This document shows positions 6,068 to 10,403 of a DNA stretch of 10,403 bases, in pieces (the first letter of the stretch is position 1; the number at the start of each line of letters is the position of its first letter). Source of the DNA: AC-32 sp036522595. GTDB taxonomy: Bacteria > Actinomycetota > Thermoleophilia > Gaiellales > Gaiellaceae. The position numbers and the translations under genes were made by a program. The stretch spans positions 1 through 10,403 of the forward strand of contig DATDFL010000221.1 in assembly GCA_036522595.1 (NCBI GenBank), read 5' to 3'. The notes below the pieces were generated by a model, which saw only the letters and a program-made list of their open reading frames with translations, ran no database searches and was not told where the DNA came from.

Positions 6068-6073
6068 ATCGTA
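6068..6073 (-). promoter_or_regulatory. putative -10 box giving a leaderless sirtuin mRNA
   Basis: Minus-strand TACGAT fits TANNNT with 6 bases to the ATG at 6061, the same geometry as before the phosphorylase gene. It lies in the 26-bp gap to the divergent thioesterase start, so any -35 would be at or inside the start of the thioesterase gene. Confidence 0.4.
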
Positions 6074-6087
6074 GAAGGTTCCCCCGG

Positions 6088-6498
6088 GTGGACTTCCAAT
6101 TCGAGACCGACGTGCGCGTGCGCTTCGCCGAGACCGACGCGCAAGGCGTGGCGCACCACGCGGTCTACCTCGTCTGGTTCGAGCTCGCGCGGATCGAGTA
6201 CCTCGAGCGCTTCCGAGGCGGCTACCCGGAGCTGCAGGCGGAGGGAATCGAGGCGTTGACGATCGAGGTGCACGTGCGCTACGTCGCTCCGGCACGGTTC
6301 GACGACCGCCTCACGGTGCGCTGCTCGTGCGGCGACCTTCGGGGCGCGCGGTTCCGCTTCGACTATGCGGTCGAGCGCGACGGCCGGCTGTTGGCCGACG
6401 GCTGGACGTCGCACGCCTGCGTCGACGCGCAGACGCACCGCCCCACGCGCGTGCCTTCGTGGCTCGTCGACGAGATCGCTACTGCTGAGCGCCCGTAG
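6088..6498 (+). CDS. acyl-CoA thioesterase, 4HBT/YbgC hotdog family, GTG start
   Basis: This 136-residue protein is predicted to hydrolyse acyl-CoA to free acid and CoA. The family signature lies at the N-terminus: VRVRFAETDAQGVAHHAVYL (9-28), with Asp17 at the catalytic position of 4-hydroxybenzoyl-CoA thioesterase, followed by WFELARIEYLE on the central helix. Later strands (EVHVRYVAPARFDDRL, then RFRFDYAV) match the hotdog fold, and the length fits the family (about 130-140). The GTG at 6088 is chosen because AGAAGG at 6073-6078 lies nine bases upstream and family members begin about here; an ATG at 5953 would add the antisense of the sirtuin. It is divergent from the sirtuin and overlaps the VanW gene by 20 bases at the 3' end. 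Substrate cannot be told. Confidence 0.88.
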   Translation: MDFQFETDVRVRFAETDAQGVAHHAVYLVWFELARIEYLERFRGGYPELQAEGIEALTIEVHVRYVAPARFDDRLTVRCSCGDLRGARFRFDYAVERDGRLLADGWTSHACVDAQTHRPTRVPSWLVDEIATAERP

Positions 6499-8338
6499 GG
6501 CCGGTCGGCCCACTCGGCCCACTCGGGCCACTCGGGCCGCTGGGCCCGCTCGGCCCCTTCTTCGTCGGCCGCTCCTTCGTCCCGAAGCGGACGACCCGGT
6601 CCTCGCCGCGGTACGAGGAGTACCACGTGTTGTCGTAGAGCAGCTTCCCGGATGGCAGGTACACGAGCCGCCGCACGCTGGTCGAGCGGGAAGGCTCGCC
6701 GCTTTCCTCGAGCACGGTCACGCCCTTGAACAGGGTCGGGTCCGGAACCCGCTTGATCGGCGGGGGGCCGGTCTCCACGAGCGGACGGGTCTCGCTGACG
6801 ACGCGCCGGTGGATCGGCGCGCCGTAGAGGTCGACGACGAGCGAGTAGGAGCCCACGAAGGTCCGGAGCAGGATCCAGTGCGGAGTGTCATTGACGAACT
6901 TCATGTCGACGTCCGGGTAGTCCACGGTCGCGTCGCGGCCCTGTGGGTAATGGCTGATGTAGAGCGCGTGGTTCGTGCGCTCGGTGATCTTCAGACCGGC
7001 CTCGTAGGCCGCGTTGAAGACGGTGGTCGACACCTGGCAGACGCCGCCGCCGAGACCGGTCGTGACCTCACCGTTGATGATCACGGGCGCCTCGAGGAAG
7101 CCCTTGCTCGCGGTGCGCGCCCCCGTTGCGCGGTTGAACGAGAAGGTCGTTCCGGGCGCGATCAGCTTCCCGTCGATCAGGCGGGCGACGAGCTGGACGT
7201 TGTGGATCCGGTTCGGGTCGCCGCCGTAGATCGTCTCGTAGCGGCTGATTCGGGTCTTGATTCCCATCGCGCGAACCTGCGCCGTGGAGCGCTTCGCGTC
7301 CTGGGTCGTGACCACGACGCGGGCGTTCCGGGGATTCGGCGAGAGCGCCGCCGCGAGGATGTTCTTTCGCGTGGCCACGACGTCGATCACTCGTCCCGGC
7401 CTTGCGGGGACGACGAACACTCGGCCGCTGTCGGCGACGCGGAAGGTCGCGTCGCGGGGCGGCCGCCCGATGCCGCGGCCCAGACGCTGGAAGTAGCGGT
7501 CGGCTGCCGGGCCGCCGATCGCCAGTGCGCGTTTGCCGTCGCGCGGCAGCGCGAGCAGCGTTGCGAGCTGTCCCGGCTGGAGCCACCACGAGGAAGTGCC
7601 CAGGCTCATCCGGATGCGGCCTGAAACCGCGGTGCGCACCTGGGCCCGCACCGAGATGAGGTCATCGGCCGAGACGATGGGCGGGTCGCGATGCACGGGC
7701 AAGGCGACGGGTGTGCCGCGCTCGAAGCCGACGAGGGCCTGCACGATCGCCTGCGCCGCCGCCTTGCGGTCGAGGCCGCGCCCGACGCGGCCGGGCACGA
7801 CGGCCGGACGGAGGCCGTGCAGGACGATGGCAGCATCGCGGTGAGGCGTTCCGACGGTTCGGCTCATCCGCGTCAGCTCGAAATCGAGGGCCTGGGTCCA
7901 GACGCGCGTCGGCGGCGAGACGTCCGCGCCGAAGACGCGCACCCCGAGTCGGCGGAAGCCGCGCAACGGCGCGAACCCGTCGCCGTGCTGCTCCGCGAGC
8001 TTCACCGCTGCGGCCCAGTCGGCCTCGACGCCGAGATTCCCCGGACGGAGGCGCCACCGGTGGCTGCCGGCGGTGAAGGTCACGGGCACGTTTGCGACTG
8101 CCCGCGCGCGGGCCTCGAGCTTCGCCGTTGCCTGACCTCGCGTGAGCCCGCCCACGTCGACGCCGGCGACCGTGACGCCCTCGGCGATGCGCCCCGGGGA
8201 GCCCGCAAAGGCGAGGCCCAGGACGACACCGGCGACGATCACGACCGCGGTCAGGGCAAGCAGGCGCTGGATCAGAAGTCGCCGCGACCGGGCGCGGCGG
8301 CGCTTCCGGACCCGGACCGCGCTCGAACCTGCTTCCAC
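6479..8338 (-). CDS. VanW family cell-wall protein with PG-binding repeats, G5-like domain and collagen-like tail
   Basis: This protein of about 619 residues is predicted to be membrane-anchored and peptidoglycan-associated. A basic N-terminus (RKRRRARSRR) precedes one hydrophobic segment (about 21-45), a signal anchor or uncleaved signal. Residues about 55-350 contain two or three peptidoglycan-binding-type repeats (GVTVAGVDVGGLTRGQA start, then VPARPGRVIDVVAT). The VanW domain spans about 364-506, with IPGT-like IAPGTTFSFN and GGGVCQVST. A G5-like region (about 513-587) ends in DRVVRFGT. The tail is eight Gly-x-y triplets (GPS five times, GPT twice, GAQ). The chosen GTG at 8338 has AGG eight bases upstream; TTG at 8344 is an alternative start. 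The molecular function of VanW proteins is not settled. An array of GTCAC units lies upstream, and a TAGACT box (8352-8357) is close to the start. Confidence 0.9.
   Translation of the reverse strand: MEAGSSAVRVRKRRRARSRRLLIQRLLALTAVVIVAGVVLGLAFAGSPGRIAEGVTVAGVDVGGLTRGQATAKLEARARAVANVPVTFTAGSHRWRLRPGNLGVEADWAAAVKLAEQHGDGFAPLRGFRRLGVRVFGADVSPPTRVWTQALDFELTRMSRTVGTPHRDAAIVLHGLRPAVVPGRVGRGLDRKAAAQAIVQALVGFERGTPVALPVHRDPPIVSADDLISVRAQVRTAVSGRIRMSLGTSSWWLQPGQLATLLALPRDGKRALAIGGPAADRYFQRLGRGIGRPPRDATFRVADSGRVFVVPARPGRVIDVVATRKNILAAALSPNPRNARVVVTTQDAKRSTAQVRAMGIKTRISRYETIYGGDPNRIHNVQLVARLIDGKLIAPGTTFSFNRATGARTASKGFLEAPVIINGEVTTGLGGGVCQVSTTVFNAAYEAGLKITERTNHALYISHYPQGRDATVDYPDVDMKFVNDTPHWILLRTFVGSYSLVVDLYGAPIHRRVVSETRPLVETGPPPIKRVPDPTLFKGVTVLEESGEPSRSTSVRRLVYLPSGKLLYDNTWYSSYRGEDRVVRFGTKERPTKKGPSGPSGPSGPSGPSGPTGPTGAQQ
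6491..6556 (-). repeat. 9-bp tandem repeats encoding a collagen-like Gly-Pro-Ser/Thr tail
   Basis: The end of the VanW gene is built of imperfect 9-base units of the type GGC-CCG-AGT on the minus strand, encoding five GPS, two GPT and the start of a final GAQ triplet. Every unit keeps the reading frame, so copy-number change would alter tail length without breaking the gene. Collagen-like Gly-Pro-X runs are often surface-exposed. Confidence 0.85.
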
Positions 8339-8351
8339 GCGCAAGGCCTGG

Positions 8352-8357
8352 AGTCTA
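8352..8357 (-). promoter_or_regulatory. putative -10 box of the VanW gene
   Basis: Minus-strand TAGACT fits TANNNT and ends 7 bases before the TTG at 8344 and 13 before the GTG at 8338, predicting a very short leader. No clear -35 was seen 17 bases upstream. Confidence 0.3.
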
Positions 8358-8392
8358 GCGATGGCGTCAGCGAGGTTTGCGGCGTTCGCGGT

Positions 8393-8446
8393 GGAAATCT
8401 GGTGACAGTTCCGGCACGAGGCCGTGACAGTCTCGTGACGATTTCC
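8393..8446. promoter_or_regulatory. four-unit GTCAC array with 11-bp period, inside nested inverted repeats
   Basis: Read on the minus strand, GTCAC occurs at 8439-8435, 8428-8424 and 8406-8402, with a degenerate GTGCC at 8417-8413, so four units fall on an exact 11-bp period. Two of them are the identical octamer ACTGTCAC. The array is framed by GGAAATC (8393-8399) and GATTTCC (8440-8446) and contains CACGAG (8415-8420) paired with CTCGTG (8432-8437). It lies about 55-110 bases before the VanW start. A tandem OmpR-family (MtrA/PhoP-like) operator is the favoured reading; a folded 5' leader is the alternative. Confidence 0.5.
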
Positions 8447-8522
8447 CCGATAGCATCGCCACTGGGTGGTGGGTTAGGGGTGCCCCAGCGGCGGGCCGGA
8501 AAATACGGCTGACGAAGCTAGG
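8447..8522. other. intergenic stretch with G-run cluster, no gene
   Basis: The gap between the acyl-CoA dehydrogenase stop and the VanW regulatory array holds no credible gene. It contains four G-runs on the plus strand (8464, 8471, 8477 and 8493) that could form a G-quadruplex, and a short GGGGTGCCCC palindrome. No hairpin followed by a U-tract, hence no standard terminator, was found on either strand. Confidence 0.4.
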
Positions 8523-9701
8523 TCAGTCGCTGCGCGGGAGGAAGATTTCTCTGGCGATCACGAGGCGCTGGATCTGCGACGTGCCCTCGTAGATCTGGAA
8601 CAGCTTGGCGTCTCGCATGAGCTTCTCGACGGGGTACTCCTTCATGTAGCCGTAGCCGCCGAAGACCTGAACGGCGTCGGTCGTCACCTTCATCGCCGTG
8701 TCGGCCGCGAAGCGCTTCGCGTACGACGACTGCAAGGTGGCGCGCTGGCCCTGATCCAGCAGCCAGGCCGCCTGCCAGCAAAGGAGCCGGGCGGCCTCGA
8801 TCTCCGCAGCCATGTCCGCGATGAGGAAGTTGACGCCCTGGTTCATCGCGATCGGCTGGCCGAACTGCACCCGCTCGCGGGAGTACTCCACGGCGTGCTC
8901 GAACGCCGCGCGCGCAACGCCCACGGCGCCCGACGCGGTCCCGGGGCGCGTGTGGTCGAGCGTCCGCATCGCGATCTTGAACCCTTCGCCCTCCTCGCCG
9001 AGCCGGTTCGCGGCGGGCACCTTCAGGTCCTGGAAGGCGAGCGCCGACGTATCGGTAGCCCGCTGGCCCATCTTGTCGAGGTGCTTCTCGACGGTCACGC
9101 CGTCCGCGTCGGTCGGGACCACGAACGCGGTCAGCCCGCGATGGCCGGCGTCCTTGTCCGTCGACGCGAAGACCGTCAGCCACTCCGCCTGGCCCGCGTT
9201 CGTGATGAACATCTTCGACCCGTTGATGACGTACTCGTCGCCGTTTCGCACCGCGGTCGTCTGGATCCCGGAGACGTCGGAGCCCGCGTTCGGCTCGGTC
9301 AGCCCGAACGAGCACAGGATCGGCTCCTCGAGCAGCGGCGGCAGCCAGCGGCGCTGCTGCTCCTCCGTGCCAGCGAGCATGACCGGCAGCGCGCCGAGGA
9401 TGTTCGCGACGATCGAGGTCCCGATCCCGGAGCAGCCCCAGCAGAGCTCCTCGCCGATCAGCGCCCCCTCGACCGCGCCTAGGCCCGCCCCGCCCAGCTC
9501 CTCCGGGAGGTGCGGGTTCATCAGCCCGACCTCGTGCGCCTTCGCGATCACATCGGCCGGGTGCGTCTGGTGCTCGTCGTACTCGGCGGCCTTGGGGCGA
9601 ATCTCCTTCTCGGCGAACTCGTTCGCAAGCTCGCGCAGCGCCCGCTGCTCGTCGGTCAGCGCAAAGGAGATACCGGTGTCGAGTGCCGCTGTGGGAGCCA
9701 T
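8523..9701 (-). CDS. acyl-CoA dehydrogenase (medium/short-chain type)
   Basis: This 392-residue FAD enzyme is predicted to catalyse the alpha,beta-dehydrogenation of acyl-CoA, the first step of beta-oxidation, passing electrons to electron-transfer flavoprotein. The domains are in family order: N-terminal helical (about 14-125), middle beta (FGLTEPNAGSD 132-142, FITNAG 165-170) and C-terminal helical (RVQFGQPI 277-284, QVFGGYGY 345-352). YEGTSQIQR (371-379) carries the catalytic base Glu372 at the position used by MCAD, SCAD and the actinobacterial enzymes, unlike isovaleryl- or long-chain enzymes, which use another helix. The ATG at 9701 has AAGGA six bases upstream. A perfect palindromic operator lies just before it, so induction by fatty acid or acyl-CoA through a TetR repressor is likely. 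The upstream enolase-like gene ends 25 bases away. Confidence 0.95.
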   Translation of the reverse strand: MAPTAALDTGISFALTDEQRALRELANEFAEKEIRPKAAEYDEHQTHPADVIAKAHEVGLMNPHLPEELGGAGLGAVEGALIGEELCWGCSGIGTSIVANILGALPVMLAGTEEQQRRWLPPLLEEPILCSFGLTEPNAGSDVSGIQTTAVRNGDEYVINGSKMFITNAGQAEWLTVFASTDKDAGHRGLTAFVVPTDADGVTVEKHLDKMGQRATDTSALAFQDLKVPAANRLGEEGEGFKIAMRTLDHTRPGTASGAVGVARAAFEHAVEYSRERVQFGQPIAMNQGVNFLIADMAAEIEAARLLCWQAAWLLDQGQRATLQSSYAKRFAADTAMKVTTDAVQVFGGYGYMKEYPVEKLMRDAKLFQIYEGTSQIQRLVIAREIFLPRSD

Positions 9702-9714
9702 GCCGCGTCCTTGA

Positions 9715-9730
9715 TTGACTGATCAGTCAA
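9715..9730. promoter_or_regulatory. perfect 16-bp palindromic operator, TetR-family type
   Basis: TTGACTGATCAGTCAA is a perfect inverted repeat centred 21 bases upstream of the acyl-CoA dehydrogenase start codon. Short perfect palindromes of the TGACTnnnnAGTCA kind are typical TetR-family operators, and TetR repressors commonly govern acyl-CoA dehydrogenase genes. Its right half overlaps the stop codon (9727-9729) of the upstream enolase-like gene. A TACCCT -10 candidate (minus, 9731-9736) abuts it, which would put the transcription start inside the operator. Confidence 0.75.
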
Positions 9731-10403
9731 AGGGTAATCGTGGTTGGGCCCCACCGAAACCCCCGGACCTCCGGCGAAGGCGCCAGCGGGCTGGGCGGCA
9801 GGCCCTGACTCGGCTCCGGATCGTTGTAGGCCCCGGGTGCGACGTCGTTCGGGCCGTCCGGATGGAAGAGCGAGGCGAGGTACTGGATCTGTCCGCGACC
9901 CGGGCCGAGCTCGAACATGCCGCCGCCGTAGAGCGCGATTCCGTTCTGCTCGCAATGGTCGTAGAAAGCGAGCAGCTCGCTGAGGCGGCCGAACCGGGAC
10001 GGCTTCGAGTTGAGCACGCGCGGCGGCCAGGGAAGCTGCACGACGTCTTGCACCGAGCGGATCGGCGCGTCCCACGTGACCCGCTCGCGGTGCGGCTCGA
10101 GGACCGGGCCGGTCTCGTCGGTCAGCCCCGGATCCTCGAGGTAGGCCTCAGGGAAGCCTTCGGCCACGCGGCGGTAGAGGTCGGCGTCAGGCGGCGGGTC
10201 CTGGTCGCCGTAGAAGCCCTTGTAGTCGGCGGTCACCACCGCGTGGGTCGAGGCAAGCTCGGAGATCAGCTCGTCGGACCAGGCGCTCCCGGGATCGAGC
10301 TTGAAGCGCAGGCTCGGGTCGAGCTCGAGCCAGCGCCGCACGGTCCGCGCCGTCGGCGGGTCGCCGAGGCCCGGCGAGACGACGAACGCGACCGGCTGCG
10401 GCT
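9727..10403 (-). CDS. enolase-superfamily protein (mandelate racemase/muconate-lactonizing-like), 5' part outside the window
   Basis: About 225 C-terminal residues are present; the frame continues past the right edge, so the GTG at 10341 is not the start. The segment reads like the (beta/alpha) barrel of the enolase superfamily: RFKLDPGSAW (end of a barrel strand with Lys/Asp), VVTADYKGFYG, PEAYLEDPGL (the usual I/LEDP strand with acidic metal ligands), RVTWDAPI, RVLNSKPSRFGRLSE (matching the KPSRxGG strand) and CEQNGIALYGGGMFELGPGR. Barrel residues deviate from the textbook LRxDaN and DE motifs, so the reaction (epimerase, cycloisomerase or dehydratase) cannot be told and may be unusual. It lies upstream of the acyl-CoA dehydrogenase on the same strand, separated by the palindromic operator that overlaps its own stop codon. 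Confidence 0.72.
   Translation of the reverse strand, partial: PQPVAFVVSPGLGDPPTARTVRRWLELDPSLRFKLDPGSAWSDELISELASTHAVVTADYKGFYGDQDPPPDADLYRRVAEGFPEAYLEDPGLTDETGPVLEPHRERVTWDAPIRSVQDVVQLPWPPRVLNSKPSRFGRLSELLAFYDHCEQNGIALYGGGMFELGPGRGQIQYLASLFHPDGPNDVAPGAYNDPEPSQGLPPSPLAPSPEVRGFRWGPTTITL
9731..9736 (-). promoter_or_regulatory. putative -10 box of the acyl-CoA dehydrogenase gene
   Basis: Minus-strand TACCCT fits TANNNT and directly precedes the palindrome, so polymerase binding would be blocked by a repressor bound there. It lies inside the 3' end of the enolase-like gene. The region 17 bases further upstream (TTTCGG) is a poor -35. Confidence 0.3.

Noticed and set aside
6062..6295. N-terminal extension of the sirtuin to 6295
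   Set aside because: The 78 extra residues are Arg/Ser/Pro-rich, are antisense to the thioesterase, and are absent from sirtuins of this size.
6365..7624. Plus-strand frame of 419 codons
   Set aside because: It is antisense to the well-supported VanW gene, and its composition is Arg/Ala/Asp-rich with no motif.
8462..8488. CTGGG...CCCAG and GGGGTGCCCC as an intrinsic terminator
   Set aside because: The loop is too short in one and too long in the other, and no T-tract follows on either strand.
8508..8527. GCTGAC/GTCAGT inverted repeat at the acyl-CoA dehydrogenase stop codon
   Set aside because: The stem is only about 5 bp with no T-tract, and it partly lies in coding sequence. It is not convincing as a terminator.

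Overview
The window is dense, very GC-rich bacterial chromosome. Gene content and style (a DUF4081-type GNAT, a VanW/G5 cell-wall protein, an envelope L,D-transpeptidase, a secreted GTG-start protein, a class III-like sirtuin, weak Shine-Dalgarno sites and TANNNT -10 boxes next to start codons) suggest an actinobacterium, probably of the Thermoleophilia (Gaiella/Solirubrobacter-like). The lineage is inferred from gene style, not from a marker gene. No rRNA, tRNA, CRISPR, insertion sequence or phage gene was seen, and no gene-free stretch exceeds about 185 bases.

Layout. 85-864 (-) is a GNAT acetyltransferase, divergent across 94 bp from 959-1672 (+), a DeoD/MTAP-type purine nucleoside phosphorylase. 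A diacylglycerol-kinase-family lipid kinase follows (1668-2558, +). It lacks any ATG/GTG/TTG start that would keep its NPxxG and GGDGT motifs, and appears to begin at an ATT overlapping the phosphorylase stop codon. It meets tail to tail a leftward three-gene envelope operon: lipoprotein L,D-transpeptidase (4303-5058), an unknown secreted Cys-rich protein (2849-4306, GTGA overlap) and a small coiled-coil protein with a basic tail (2555-2836). A 55-residue CxxC protein (5164-5331, +) diverges from the operon. It runs tail to tail into a sirtuin (5312-6061, -), which is divergent over only 26 bp from a hotdog acyl-CoA thioesterase (6088-6498, +). The thioesterase overlaps tail to tail a VanW-family protein with a collagen-like Gly-Pro-X tail (6479-8338, -). 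Last come an acyl-CoA dehydrogenase (8523-9701, -) and, upstream of it on the same strand, a partial enolase-superfamily protein (9727 to the right edge).

Themes. Cell-envelope genes (transpeptidase operon and VanW protein) share arrays of GTCAC repeats with an 11-bp period, resembling MtrA/PhoP-type response-regulator boxes, which suggests a shared envelope regulon. Acyl-CoA metabolism is the second theme: acyl-CoA dehydrogenase with a perfect 16-bp TetR-like operator, thioesterase, and a sirtuin carrying the YxxR acid-acyl-lysine motif. Gene packing is extreme: three convergent pairs overlap at their 3' ends, and two genes show TANNNT-N6-ATG geometry expected for leaderless mRNAs.
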